NCBI RefSeq assembly: GCF_902806685.2
Contig: NC_048548.1
Location: forward strand, 11,372,557 to 11,436,556
From: Maniola hyperantus
Lineage: Eukaryota > Arthropoda > Insecta > Lepidoptera > Nymphalidae
Length of the DNA: 64,000 bases
Reading direction: 5' to 3'
Shown here: piece by piece, positions 1 to 59,259 of the stretch
Position numbering within the stretch: position 1 is the stretch's first letter
Layout of the letters: every line of letters begins with the position of its first letter
The notes under the pieces: generated by a model
Told to the model about the DNA's origin: nothing
Database searches by the model: none
The model's input: the letters and a program-made list of their open reading frames with translations, nothing else
Translations under genes and position numbers: made by a program

Positions 1-677
1 TATGTTGATCACTGGCTAACCGCTCGAGCAGTCCGTGTATAGCGGGCCTTAATGTTCATATTCCATTGTCATTTTAAAAACAAAGCAAGGATGCACTGAA
101 AAACTTATTACAAAAAGATAATATGGAACCCTGATGTGAAGTGTTATTATAACTCTGAATTTCTACATAGCTAATTATTATATTTTATTAAAGCGTGATA
201 TTATTTTACAATACCTTGTAACAATACAATTTTTAAAAATGCAAACAAAAATTACTTTTTAAAGAATTTTGACTTTCTTATCGTATTTTTCTTTTCTAAA
301 TATATGTAAATTATTTATTAAAAGAATTAGTAAATTACCTGTCAATTACTATTTCTTATTTTCTATATTTATTTTTCATAACAATTTTAGTCCGCGTCAA
401 TAAAATAGTCGTTCTTGAAGTTAACCGCAAGATGCGACGCAATAGCATTTTTAGGTGACGCGAGGGAGCGGAATACACCAGCCCGGTGCGCCGCACTGCT
501 CATCACGTTTGCCATCTGCATTAGTGTGAGTTCTACATTCATACGAGCGCGTAGAACAATAACTGCGTAATCGCACGTCGTAATCGTAGATCAGACGCGA
601 CTATTTAACTGCCGGGAACTATACCTGACAATGTTTCTCTACTGGGATCTTTACAATGGGAATAAAACTACTACTCA
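1..677. other. Unassigned AT-rich flank downstream of mof
   Basis: No coding region is supported here. It is AT-rich (180-420) with a more GC-rich patch at about 420-600. It lies on the 3' side of the minus-strand mof gene, beyond its likely 3' UTR. Left-edge truncation prevents any call on a neighbouring gene. Confidence 0.5.
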
Positions 678-812
678 TTGTGGCTAATTCTACTGTACAG
701 AATCTCTAGAATTGACAGGTTTAAATCTCATGCTAGCAGGGAGTATTATAAAAGGGATAGCAGTACATTTAGATCTGTCAATTTAGTCTAGACTCTAGAC
801 CACAAATGCCAT
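678..812. mobile_element. Fold-back MITE, degraded copy (gtggctaattct family)
   Basis: The left part (tggctaattct, then an aatctct block) matches the better preserved copy at 5426-5577. The two halves are partly inverted copies, with attgacag near 712 and ctgtcaat near 775. Non-coding and degraded. The superfamily cannot be assigned. Confidence 0.5.
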
Positions 813-941
813 CAATTACCCTACAGTTACTTTAAATTACTTTTAATACTGATTGCATATTACAGTGTAGCATCTAAAATATTTTTAATAAAAAAATGCA
901 CACATGTGTTTCAAATTACAAGAATTAAATTTAATAGCTTG

Positions 942-1160
942 ACTAGCTAATGCCCCCGACTTCGTAAACATGCACTACACAAATTTCAAACCTCTATTTT
1001 AACCCCTTAGGGGTTGAATTTTCAAAAATCCTTTCTTAGCGGATGCCTACGTTATAATAGCTATCTGCATTCTGCATGCCAAATTTCAGCTCAATACGTC
1101 TAGCTATTTGAGCTGTGTCTTGATAGATCAGTCAGTCTGTCACCTTTTCTTTTTATAAAT
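942..1160 (+). repeat. Interspersed repeat family A
   Basis: About 220 bp, from actagctaatgcccccgact to a ttttctttttata end. It shares with 4422-4630, and in reverse with 9205-9424, 27795-27920 and 39645-39874, the blocks ttgaattttcaaaaatcctt, cttagcggatg, a gatagatcagtcagtc-like block, and a pyrimidine/AT end. Non-coding. This is a common lepidopteran repeat; the class (LINE tail or SINE-like) is not decided by sequence alone. Confidence 0.7.
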
Positions 1161-1487
1161 TTAGATATATTTTATGCACCACCATGCAACAAAAAAAATT
1201 CTCAAGATCTCAAATTAAAATTGTATGTAAAGCATTACAAGTTTGTAAGAGCTCTTCTTATTTGGATTCTCATAGGATTCTTTAGGTTTACAGTACTGAT
1301 AATAGTCCCTAAATATAACATGCAATCAGTATTAGACTCCTTAAATACTTGTATTTGATCACAATACCACATCTAGATTACAATGCAATAATTGTATAGT
1401 TAATTCAACAGGCTGGAAGCCTAGAGAACTCCTTTAGTTGGCTTTCAACCAGTCTCTAACTCTCTAGGCTCTGCCTGTAAGCCTATA
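1161..1487. other. mof 3' flank / probable 3' UTR
   Basis: This lies directly downstream of the mof stop codon on the minus strand. No coding potential is seen. The poly(A) site is not fixed: minus-strand AATAAA copies (TTTATT on plus) are seen only farther out, below about 380. Confidence 0.4.
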
Positions 1488-2816
1488 CTACTTCTTAGCT
1501 TTCGTAGAGTTCCCTTGCTTATTTGGTGGTGTCCATCTCAACGCAGACGGATCTACACATAACCGAGGCTTCTTAAAATGTGAACTGGCCAGCTGTTCGG
1601 CCACAATCTTCGGTGTAACACAGATAACATGCTGACCCTTCCAATACTTCACCATATTCATAGATTGTAAGGTGGATATTATGTCTGTCTGTGATATACC
1701 AGTCATCTGACTCAAATCTTTGATACTTAAAGTACCCCGACTTGCACTTAACACTTCTAAAAGTACATAGGACCAGTATGATCTGTAACTTAGTTTACCT
1801 AAGTCTGATAAAGGCTTTTCAGGGCTACCGACTACCTGTTCCAGCCTGGAGAGTTCATAGCTAAATGCAATAAGCAGTTTACCATAACCTTGTCTCTGGT
1901 ATGGAGGCAGAGTTAGTATACAAGCAACATTGTTGCCTTCAGGCGAGTCCTTCTCTTTGGAGAAGTAGCCGACAAGATGTGCACCATGCTTGTCAACCTC
2001 GCACAATATGTAAAATAGAAATTGCTCTATGTCAAAATAAAGAGTTTTGTGATCTAGAAATAACTTTGCCAGTAAACACAGGTTTTGACAGTATATTTTA
2101 TGCTCCTTACCATCCGCCTCAAAGATTGCTATTGTACCTTTTCGGTAGATTTCGCTTCCTTGCGGTTGCCGCGCCGTACACTCGCTCAAATGATACCTGT
2201 ATGTCTTTTCCATCCTCATATACTTGAGACAATATTCACAAATCCACAGTTTCGCCTGTTTACCATACTCGTCCGGGTAAGGGCTGAAATACCACGTGTC
2301 TATTTCGTATTTACCGATTTGAATCCTATCGATGTATTTGACTTTGGTAATAGCTTCGTGCTCCTTCTCCAGGGCCGCTGTTGTGGGGTCCATTTCAGCG
2401 TAAGACTTCTGTACATGGTTAATTTCGTCATGTTTACGTTTTTGATTGCGCGTAATTTTGCGGCCGGACTTGTCGGTGAGCAAATGATCGGAGTTTATGT
2501 TGTTATTGGAGTTCTCACACACGTCAAATCTATCAGACATAACCCGGTGGCGCGAAACCCACTCGTCGAGTCTTCGATCGTAACCGACATAGTGCACATA
2601 GTATTCATAACACGATTCCGCGGCGTTGTACCGCGTCTGTATTATCTCAGCCGGGTGCCATGACTCATCCGAACGCCGCACTAAATAATGCTCTCCGATA
2701 TCCAAAGGTTGCTCCTGTGTGGACTCCGAGTCTTCGTTGTCCGTGCTACGACACTCGGGATTTGGTAATTCATTGTTCACTATTGGTTTTTCCAACTCTT
2801 TATCACCTTTTGCCAT
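1488..2816 (-). CDS. mof: MOF/KAT8 histone acetyltransferase (MYST family)
   Basis: Nuclear MYST acetyltransferase. Family knowledge: it acetylates histone H4 Lys16 in MSL and NSL complexes. The 442-residue protein has a chromo-barrel domain at about 38-95 (motif HYVGYDRRLDEWV at 75-87), a C2HC zinc finger (C193, C196, H209, C213), then the MYST catalytic core. K257 in the DHKTLYFD block matches the autoacetylated lysine. C299 precedes ILTLPPYQRQGYGK, which carries the acetyl-CoA loop, and E333 in SPEKPLSDLG is the expected catalytic glutamate. The C-terminal winged-helix part (SIKDLSQMTGIS, MVKYWKGQH) is complete. I start at the ATG at 2816; a longer in-frame reading would need a TTG. Length fits human KAT8 (about 458) and lacks the long N-terminal extension of Drosophila MOF. 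There is no intron. The gene is divergent from Rac1. MOF rather than Tip60, from the near-exact core. Confidence 0.97.
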   Translation of the reverse strand: MAKGDKELEKPIVNNELPNPECRSTDNEDSESTQEQPLDIGEHYLVRRSDESWHPAEIIQTRYNAAESCYEYYVHYVGYDRRLDEWVSRHRVMSDRFDVCENSNNNINSDHLLTDKSGRKITRNQKRKHDEINHVQKSYAEMDPTTAALEKEHEAITKVKYIDRIQIGKYEIDTWYFSPYPDEYGKQAKLWICEYCLKYMRMEKTYRYHLSECTARQPQGSEIYRKGTIAIFEADGKEHKIYCQNLCLLAKLFLDHKTLYFDIEQFLFYILCEVDKHGAHLVGYFSKEKDSPEGNNVACILTLPPYQRQGYGKLLIAFSYELSRLEQVVGSPEKPLSDLGKLSYRSYWSYVLLEVLSASRGTLSIKDLSQMTGISQTDIISTLQSMNMVKYWKGQHVICVTPKIVAEQLASSHFKKPRLCVDPSALRWTPPNKQGNSTKAKK

Positions 2817-3883
2817 ATTTAACAAAAACCATTTATCGTATCACGCAATACCGCGCAACACAATCTCCAGCCATGCCATTTCTTCCATAGACAATACACA
2901 TACATGTCCGTCCGCGGAAAACGTGCCCACTAGTGAAGCCCACCTATAATTTGGTAACCGATAACATCTACAAATAATCGGTATTTACCGATTATTTGTA
3001 TAAATTTTTTTTTCATAATTTGTGAGTATATTTATTAACTAATCTGGTTTATTGTTTGAATTATACGCAATATTTGTGAAATTCATACTTATTGTAATTT
3101 ATTTATTCATAAAGGTTGCTGTAACTAGATAAAACATTTTAGTTCCAAAACACTAAGCGGTCGCACTGTAGTTATACAAATTGTACAAAAAAGAAAATAT
3201 TTTCATTATGGTTCATCTCTATGGTACGGTGTTGCACATCAACGGAATATTGCTTTACTTTAGGCGAAATATTTGTGAATCTTGGAGGAAAGTGAAGGAA
3301 GAAAAAAAATTATTATATTATTAACTAATTACCAAATATTTAGTTGAAAAACAAGATAAATATTTCTAGCAACGATTACACTTTAACAACTATATTTATC
3401 CTTTCGTTAAGACTGGTGAGTCTTACGTGTCTGTTAAACATGTTTTAAAAATCTTTTCACGAAGTCAGAAGAAGGTGAAATGTAGTTTTAAATAATGTTT
3501 TCGATCAAATTCAAAAATATGCAGAAATCAGAATGTAAAGGTGCAAATAATTCTTTTTAGGGAGGTCACATTTCCCACTCAGTTGACCATAAACTATAGA
3601 GTACTACCAAATGGAATATGAGTTGCTGATCGGCGATAGGTACGTCCGTGTTCAACTGATTTGTAAATCGTTTCCTAATCGCCCGAAGAGAGATATGAAA
3701 TTATTTTCGATAACTAAAAACTGTGCCGTTCGTCTACGCGAGTGTTGATTGTAATGCCGGAGTGTATTGATTATAATTAAAGGTGATAAAAGTGCAGTGA
3801 TTTTGTACAAGATTGGTTTGGAAGCATTTTGCCGTGGTAATAATCTCGCCGTTGTCTTAGTTGGAACATTAAACTAAGCCAAA
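2817..3883. promoter_or_regulatory. Shared mof-Rac1 divergent 5' region
   Basis: 1067 bp separate the mof ATG (minus) from the Rac1 ATG (plus), so both promoters and 5' UTRs must lie here unless upstream non-coding exons exist. No clear TATA box was found. A TCAGTT initiator-like hexamer is at 3579-3584. The 5' leader just before Rac1 ends aagccaaaATG, a good translation context. The GC-richer part near mof (2850-2940) is plausible mof leader. The promoter role is inferred from position only. Confidence 0.6.
2969..3000. repeat. Perfect 15-bp inverted repeat, 2-bp loop
   Basis: Left arm tacaaataatcggta (2969-2983), loop tt, right arm taccgattatttgta (2986-3000). All 15 pairs match. It lies between mof and Rac1, about 150 bp from the mof start codon. 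It could be a protein-binding palindrome, a hairpin or the remnant of a small MITE; function unknown. Confidence 0.85.
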
Positions 3884-51852
<47,969 letters not shown>

Positions 51853-52078
51853 GGATTGCGACGCGTCAGGGTACGTATTACAGTTCTTGCAATTCACGAA
51901 GGCGAGCGGACTTTACTTGTGGTTACGTCGGATGCACGGGCATTGCGTAAGTGTGCGTGCATGTCGGACCAAATCAGTCGCAAACGCACACATTCAGTGT
52001 ACCAACCTTATACCGATACGACTTAAACACAAGCATGAGCCACTCGCCTTCGTGAATTTCAAGAACTTTACATTGATA

Positions 52079-52215
52079 TTCATCATCATCATCATCATCA
52101 TCATCACATCAATAGACGTCCACTGCTGGACATAGGTCTCTTGTAGGGACTTCCACACACCACGGTCTTGCGCCGCCTGGATCCAGCGGCTCCCTGCGAC
52201 TCGTCTGAACTCGTC
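52079..52215 (-). mobile_element. RTE-type LINE 3' end, reversed
   Basis: Begins with eight cat repeats, then cgtccactgctggacatagg, tcttgtagggacttccacac, cgccgcctggatccagcggc. This is the inverse of 24700-24800 with moderate divergence. Confidence 0.8.
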
Positions 52216-52234
52216 TCGACTTTGATATTATGCA

Positions 52235-52560
52235 CTTATTTTAGGGTTCCGTACACCAAAAGGAAAAAAGAGACCCTTATAGGATCACTTTATTGTCTGT
52301 CGTGTCTGTCAAGAAACCTATAGGGTACTTCCCGTTGACCTAGAATCATGAATTTGGCAGGTAGGTAAGATCTTATGGCACAAGTAAAGTGAAAAATACG
52401 AAAACAGTGAATTTGTGGTTACATCACAAACAAATTAAAAATTGTTTATTTTTGTAAAACGCGGTAATTGCAAAAACTAGTTTTTGAGTTATCGCCGAAA
52501 AACTTCGGGATATTCAGAAACAATTTTTTTGTTTTTCTAAAAAATACTTCTATGATGAGT
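52235..52560 (+). repeat. Interspersed repeat family D, 5' part
   Basis: ttttagggttccgtacacca, ggatcactttattgtctgtc, ggtacttcccgttgacctag, aatcatgaatttggcaggta. Right end not seen. Confidence 0.7.
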
Positions 52561-54865
52561 TTTTAGGTAATTTACGTAGCAAACTTTAGATTTTTTTGTT
52601 TCCAAAATTCCATATTTTTTGGCGATAACACTTAAACTATTTTTTGCAGTTAACGACTTTTTCGATAGAAGACGGCAGATATGGATTGATTTTCATTTTA
52701 GTTTTCTATTTCAGAGAGAGTAGACGAAGTACGACGCCAGTGTAAACAGCCTAGCTATAATAAGATAGAGCGCACCAAACGATCCGTCTTCATCGTACCA
52801 CCTGAGTGCTGTATGAACTAAAAAATAAAAACATGGACTGCAATCAAATGCAATACAATAGATGTTAATTCTTAACTGTTAAAATACGCATCATTTACGC
52901 CCTGGTTATGTACAATGCGTGACAATAGTGACACGTGCACATGTACGTAAAAATGTAAAAAGCACGACGGGATGTCACACTGAACGCGTCACGGCTGCGA
53001 TGAGTCTTTATAGCAGCTCTTGGGTGCCTGTCACTTGACACTTGGGTGTCCACTTGAGCGTAGCAAAGCCGATCCAGAGTTTTCAGCTGACCAATTATAT
53101 TACCGATAGATCACGTGATCATTTTATCACGTCATCTTTTACTATTGTGATTCGTCTGTCGATCACATCTCCACTCCGCTCAATTTCTATCGACTTGCAT
53201 CCTACGGGCACGTTTCTAATTTCGACTGAAACTGAATACGTGTGCGTTTCGACCGATCAGATTATTTATTGATAGCAGCCGGTACAGGTTTAAACTGCCA
53301 TTCGTCTTTCAAGTTAGCCTGTTTTCATCTTAGTCTGAAATCCCCATAGACTACATTTTATTTCATACTATCTCTGGCATAAATCCTGAGTAGAGACAAG
53401 CTAACTTTACCATCAAATAGATAAATAACCCTTTCACATTGCTAGTCGTTGCAGTCACGCCTTCAGATTGACTTCCTGTCGCGCTGCAGCCGTCACATCG
53501 CTGACGTCGCGCGTTGTGTTTAACCAGGGCTTTATAATATGTCACGTGAGTCGGTGTGAGTGAGCTCCGTATTGTAAACGCTTTTGTATTATCTGTGGAA
53601 CGACACTGACATGTGACAGTTGTCTATGGCTAAGTGACATTATATAGTAAGGGAACATGTCAGATTTTTTATCGAGTGTCGATTACCGAGTATTCATATT
53701 TGGGTGCTTTTCATAACGCGATTTTTAAGAGCCTTTGCATGCGGCGACATTTTAACGGGTAATCTACTGTGTCTACAGTGTTTGGAAATGGCATTGCAAA
53801 TGTATGCAAAGTTACACAGGCTTAGCTCATGTTTACATCTCGATAACGTTGATAGAATTTGACTGTCGTAACATCATAACTTTATAGTAAAATGGATCTT
53901 ACGGATCGAGATCGTCCAAACATTTAAAGCCAGCATAGCATCTTAACCAGAAGCGTTGTTAAATACAGATCAGCAGGAGGTACTGAATAAACGACTTGAA
54001 AACAACCATTTTACTCGTAATTTATCAACTTTGCCGAGATGTGAAACTTGTACTAAGACTTCTGTGTACGTTTACAAATCCAGTTGAGGAAACACTGTCG
54101 GGACTTGTGTTCGAGACACATGCGTACGTTATAAATGTCGTCTTGTGCATGGCACCTTATTTTTATAATACATTCCTACACTATTTCTTGAACACCTTTA
54201 CAGTACCTAGCACTTTTTTATGAGTTGCATCGGCAAAATCCGTTTGCGCAGAAAAGTGACTAAAACTGAATGTACAGCAATGAAATACAGACCTTATTGC
54301 TTGACGTTAAGATTTTAAACACAAAAACAACAGAGACCCGTTTCGCGCGTACAAAACATGGCGCATAGGCAACAACCAATAGCGGACGGACGCGCGCTAT
54401 GATTGGCTGAGACATTTTCGCGCCATTTAAGAATAAGATTTCTGCGCAGGTACATCGGTGTAACTTATAAAAGTGGTAGTTCTGTATCATCATTTTGTTC
54501 TATCAATAAGAGATAAAAAAATCCTCTTTGGCATTGGTGTGTTGGTGTTTAAATGTGGAATTGTTAAATTTTTTGTGTTAGACAGAGATTACTATATTTT
54601 TTGATTAATTATTATGATTATTGCTTATTTTCGTTCCCAATAATTAATTGTTGTATTTCATTATTAGGTGTCTGTAAGTACATACACAGTATTCACTAAA
54701 AAAAATGTTATGTATAAATATTGAAACTTTCGTAACGTGTATTAAATGTTTTTTAATGCGATATGAAATGTAAGCCTTACTTTTTAAGTTTAAGATTTCT
54801 TTTTTTTTTTAGGTTTCGAAATCAACTGTTTATCCTATTAAATAAATTGGAATTAATAAAAATGT

Positions 54866-55225
54866 TGATTTTATCTTAATGTTTTTGATGTAATGGGCAG
54901 GCACAAAGTAGCAGTAAAATGATCGTTGCCAACATATTTGATGTGTTATGTTATTTACTAGAATATCTGCGTTTCACATACTACTTATGTAGGTATTATA
55001 AACTCGACGCGCAATATTTTAGCACCAGTGAAATGCGTTAGATACATATCGAAGTAAGTTAAAGGACAGTCCAATGCAATTTTATAAAAAAAAGCTTTCT
55101 TGATTCATGATTTTATTCAGCCATTTTCTAAATACGCCTTTTAAAGTTTTTTTTAAATGAAATTCAAAGATTCGTTGTATAATTTTTTCGCTCTTTAATT
55201 TTTTAACACAATATAAACTTAAGTG
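54866..55225. other. Unassigned intergenic stretch
   Basis: AT-rich, nothing supported. Confidence 0.5.
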
Positions 55226-55425
55226 CCTCTAAACGGTCAAACATGTTTGTCAAGTTATTTGAACGTCTGCGGTCGTGGTTGATGCGTTTATCAAACAAAC
55301 TACGTGTTTGGCAAATTTGTTTGTCAAACATGCTTGAAGGTGTACGGCTGCGTTCGTCAAACAAACTATGTGTTTGGCAAATTTTATTGACGGCGTGTTT
55401 GACAAACATGTTTGACCGTTTAGGG
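55226..55425. mobile_element. Fold-back MITE (aaacggtcaaacatgtttgt termini)
   Basis: About 200 bp. Left cctctaaacggtcaaacatg-tttgtcaa and right ttgacaaacatg-tttgaccgtttagggg. tcaaacaaacta and tgtttggcaaatt are repeated inside. Open stretches on both strands come from the repeated words and are not genes. Confidence 0.9.
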
Positions 55426-57044
55426 GAACTTTAAACATCGTGAAAGGGTAAATAAGTTTTTTTATGTCTTCTCTCAATGTTGCTCCGAAAGGTAAAGTTA
55501 CCCACATTGACTGTATGCATTATTAAAATTTTAACCCCATTTTTTATAGCCTGGTCCAAAGTATTATTAAACAAGCTATATATTAGTCTATTCTTATTAA
55601 AACTTATAAAGGTTACTGTGAAATGCCGCACAATTATTAAGTTAAGCAATTAATTACTGACCAAGTTATGACTTTTTCTATTTGGTCGCTTAGTCTTTGG
55701 GAGACATTTTTCGAAAAAAAAATGTGATAAATGGGTTTAGGCTTTAATTGACTCGCCACGGCCTTCTATTTTTTTAATATTACGCCTAATTGTCTATGCG
55801 ACGTACTGATGTTTTGATTGATTTTAACTGTTAAAGTATTTCCACACTATTCTATTTCATACTGGGACACAAACTAGTAAAATGTATGAAACTATCTATA
55901 CGGTGAAGTTTTAGTGGTTGTCTTCCGGCGGCAGAACGATTTACCCTCAGTAGTACTATCGAAATTTTGAATTTTGAAATAATTAAAAAAAATCGAGAAC
56001 TCGAAAGTGTGAGAAACATTAGTAACTCCCTAGACGTAACGTGAATAGTAGGTAGATACATCCACTCGAACCGTGCTGCCAATAAAGTGAAAAAGTTTAG
56101 AGCATAAGCTCTCGCGCGCAGCGATACGGCATAAACTAGCCTGCGCGCACGCGGTATCACGATGTCTCATTCGATTTTTGTTTTTCTCGACTGTAAATTT
56201 GACATTTTTGAATCTAATATTTTTTTATATTTATAAATCGATTGTAATACAACGGCAAAATCATTTCGCTTCGGAAAAACAACCATTAAAATTTCAGCGT
56301 GTATTTACTTGCCCGTAATGATGTAGGTAGGACAAGATCGTGTGGAAATGCTCTTAAGCATAGGTTAATTGCTGTCTAAATCCACTCCTAAAATAAGTAA
56401 TAAACGTTAGTACACATAAGAATGCTAAGGAATGTGCAATTGTTACTGCTTATACTATCGACATCGATGCCATAGACAATTTACTTTTTAAATATTTGAA
56501 AATGGAATCTTAGCTGCTTCGTTTTTTTTTTATAAAAAGCATCAACAATTGCACAAAATAGGTACATACATAGCTGGTAAGGTTTTAATGTATTGTTCAG
56601 ATGCAGATATTTAGAAGAAACAGGCATGTAAATAATGGTGAATTTAGAATTAAAAACTAAAATGTAAGTGATCGCGCCATTTACTATGGTGATGCATTTT
56701 TATATCTAGGAAACGTTGAATAGGGCGCTTTTGATCACATTTTTTATATTAGTTAGTATGTGTATTTGCTATCATTATTAAAGGAAATAATTACTTTAAA
56801 TCTATTCAAACTTTTTCATTACCTGTGCGCTAACTAGTACCTATGTCAATAACATTATCTTATTAAGTAATGTCCTGAAGTATGAAGTAATATCGAACAT
56901 ATTTTTCTATGAACATTTCAGAATGAAAATCTATTGGAACAGTTTTAAAAGTTCCTATACATGACGCACCTTCAAGTCTATCAACTTAATCCAAAAATCA
57001 TGGTTGATCATATCGAATGATGTCATTAGTAGGTACAACACTGG
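55426..57044. other. Unassigned intergenic stretch
   Basis: No gene. Open stretch at 55852-56160 (minus) is not recognised. Confidence 0.45.
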
Positions 57045-57333
57045 CACCGATTCCATTGTCTTTCTCTAAACTAAATTTAGAGTTTTTGCATCCTTCTCAT
57101 TTGAACAATGCTAAAAAGGGACAGAACATGAACTTTACATTTAAACACTCTAAATTTTAGTGCACGCTACAAATTTAAACAGTAGGCTCGCGACTGTGCG
57201 CTAAAATCACGGGTTTTATACCATCTAAAAATTAAATTTATAACTGTCAAACTGCGTCTGTCCTTTTCATATTACATTAGTAAGAAGGGGATGCGAATAC
57301 TCTAAAATTATGTTGTGCTCAGAATCAGTACCA
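57045..57333. mobile_element. Fold-back MITE, imperfect
   Basis: tttagagtttttgcatcctt on the left is matched by the inverse of ggggatgcgaatactctaaa on the right; aagggacagaac pairs loosely with gtctgtcctttt inside. About 290 bp. Confidence 0.6.
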
Positions 57334-57368
57334 GTTGGTTTCTCACAAGTTAACAAACATATAACGTA

Positions 57369-57487
57369 AAATTTAACTTCTCACGCGCCATTTTAACTTT
57401 TTGTGTCGAATTTCATGTCAAAAGTAAGATTTTAGCCCTTATTGTAAAGGTGAACCGTACTTCTGACATGACAGTTGAACCATAGAG
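57369..57487. mobile_element. MITE family F, half copy
   Basis: acttctcacgcgccatttta, atttcatgtcaaaagtaaga, gtaaaggtgaaccgtacttc, tgacatgacagttga. Matches the left and middle of 63619-63780. Confidence 0.7.
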
Positions 57488-57640
57488 CTAACTACCATAG
57501 AGTTAGACTATATGAATATGAATTGTGAACTTTTTGACTATTGAGTGAATTGAAAATCTGTATCAGTTTACACTTGGCTGTTTTTCCATGCGGACTATAC
57601 AACTTTACAAAAGTTAATTTTAAAACAAACTAATATAATA

Positions 57641-57810
57641 AACGCGGCAGAAAGTAACGTGCATCAGCCTTTTTAGAATGTCATTTTGTCTTTGTAGAGC
57701 TTTGTCTCTGGCATTTATACCTATATGACGTTGGTCTCAACGACAGAGACAACGCTCTACAAATCCGCTATCTCCTTCTAAAGGTGTACATTACTTTCTG
57801 CTGCGTATTG
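57641..57810. mobile_element. MITE family P, copy 5
   Basis: aacgcggcagaaagtaacgt (first bases drifted) and ttactttctgctgcgtattg. Core ggtctcaacgacagagacaa. Confidence 0.85.
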
Positions 57811-57967
57811 TACATCTATTTACACAAAATTAACGCAACATACAAATATATGAACGATACCATAAACTTTTTGGATAAAGTTTAGGAAGGGCGTCATTAA
57901 TCTACCCGGTTGGAATGACGTTAGATGAGCAAATGGCAATGGGTTTTACTGCCGTACTCAGAGTCGC

Positions 57968-58055
57968 TAATCGTTACTTAAGATTGAGTTAAAACGAGAC
58001 AAATTTATGTGAGAGATATAGCTGTCTCGTTTTAACTAAACTTAAGTAACGATTA
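57968..58055. mobile_element. Short fold-back element, kin of 4733-4868
   Basis: Perfect outer arms taatcgttacttaag and cttaagtaacgatta; inner gagttaaaacgagac and gtctcgttttaac. 88 bp with the same core as 4733-4868 but different outer ends. Confidence 0.85.
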
Positions 58056-58544
58056 AGTCACATTTTTCTTGTCAGTCTTGCACGACCGGGTAAAACTTGA
58101 ACCGTCACTAATAACCACTCGACTTCTAAAACAGTGCAAATCCTAACCATGTATATTTCAAAGTGTGTAAAAATTATATTATTCGACCAATATAGTTTCA
58201 ATTATTTATGGGAAATATTATGCTATTATAATATACATAATGATATTTTGTAAAAAAAACATTCAGTCTTATATTTTCTTTGACGACTGTCAATATGTAA
58301 ATTGTAAGTCCCGCAAATTGCTATTGCGCTGGAACCATGTCTCATTAATATCGAAATGACGTCAGCCCAAATAAAATATACCATCAACTTGTAACTTCAG
58401 TCTAGTGCTGACGTCACTAAAATGGCGGCCACGCTCATTAGCAATTTTCGGGACGTGTACTAGGTCGTATATTTTAATATGCACTTTTGCCCCAGCGCAA
58501 TTCAATAATAGACTGGATTTCTTCTCACACTTGTAGCTCATGTA
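58056..58544. other. Unassigned; possible decayed MITE
   Basis: ctattgcgctggaacc (58321) and cccagcgcaattcaa (58491) could be the inverted ends of a decayed element. Otherwise nothing. Confidence 0.35.
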
Positions 58545-58816
58545 TCATCATCATCATGATCAACCCATCGCCGGCTCACTACAGAGCACGGGTCTCCTGT
58601 CAGAGTGAGAATGGTTTTGACCATGTGCGGATTGGTAGACTTCACACACCTTTGAGAACATTATGGATCATCACGATATTTTCCTTCATCTTTAGAGCAA
58701 GTGATATATAATAAATTAAAACGCACATAACTCCGAAAAGTTAGAGGTGCGTGCCTGGGATCGAACCCCCGACGCCGATTAGAAGGCGGACGTCCTAACT
58801 ACTAGGCTATCACAGC
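58545..58816 (-). mobile_element. tRNA-derived SINE S1, full length
   Basis: catcatcatcatgatcaacc, gtctcctgtcagagtgagaa, cttcacacacctttgagaac, cgcacataactccgaaaagt, and a reversed B box (gggatcgaacccc) and A box (tagtagttaggac-like, cctaactactaggctatca on plus). Confidence 0.85.
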
Positions 58817-59093
58817 TTAGCTCATGTATAGTCGACTATAAAATTATTTTGCCATTTTTCCTGTAAATCAAAACTTGTCTAAGGCTCAGACTTAAATGTA
58901 CTGTAAGCGAAAAAAGACCTTAATGCAAACGAAATTCAACCGGACGGATCGTAAAGTAATTTTATGGTTGATGTTACATTTTGATATTGAATCTGAAACA
59001 AGAATCGATTTTAAGGTATCGTTTGATGCGTTGGGAGGTGCAGAGGGTTGGAGGATAGGGCTAAAGCAAAAAAACAAGTACTGCAGTACGCGG

Positions 59094-59257
59094 CCGAAAG
59101 TAATGTACATCGGCCTTTAGAATGATATTTCGGCTTTGTAGAGCGTTGTTTCTGTCACTCATATGACGTTTTGTCGGTTTCAACGACCGAGACAGTGCTC
59201 TACAAATCTGCTATCTCCATCTAAAGGTTGATATACATTATTTTCAGCCGCGTACTG
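59094..59257. mobile_element. MITE family P, copy 6
   Basis: CAGTACGCGGCCGAAAGTAA to ttttcagccgcgtactg. Nearly twin to 51480-51651. Directly joined on the right to a family E MITE. Confidence 0.87.
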
Positions 59258-59259
59258 TA

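Larger units (their letters stand above)
51853..54865 (+). other. Probable Rac1 3' UTR and 3' flank
   Basis: Poly(A) signals AATAAA lie at 52824-52829, 54841-54846 and 54855-54860. A donor-like ggGTACGT at 51871 and a strong acceptor ttttctatttcag ending at 52714 could define a 3'-UTR intron (51871-52714) that would remove the LINE and family D pieces. The rest (52830-54800) holds no recognised gene. Confidence 0.4.

Noticed and set aside
2085..2663. 192-codon plus-strand open stretch
   Set aside because: Antisense to the mof coding region; composition follows the mof codons and shows no family of its own.
2830..3715. Insulator (BEAF-type) cluster from several CGATA words
   Set aside because: Four 5-mers in 1 kb are not beyond chance in AT-rich DNA, and the factor is known from Drosophila.
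52081..52110. cat repeat as a coding His run or CRISPR-like array
   Set aside because: It is the reversed TGA-type tail of an RTE LINE.
55203..55507. Open stretches on both strands with repeating SNKL/FDKQ words
   Set aside because: By-products of the repeated words in the MITE at 55226-55425.
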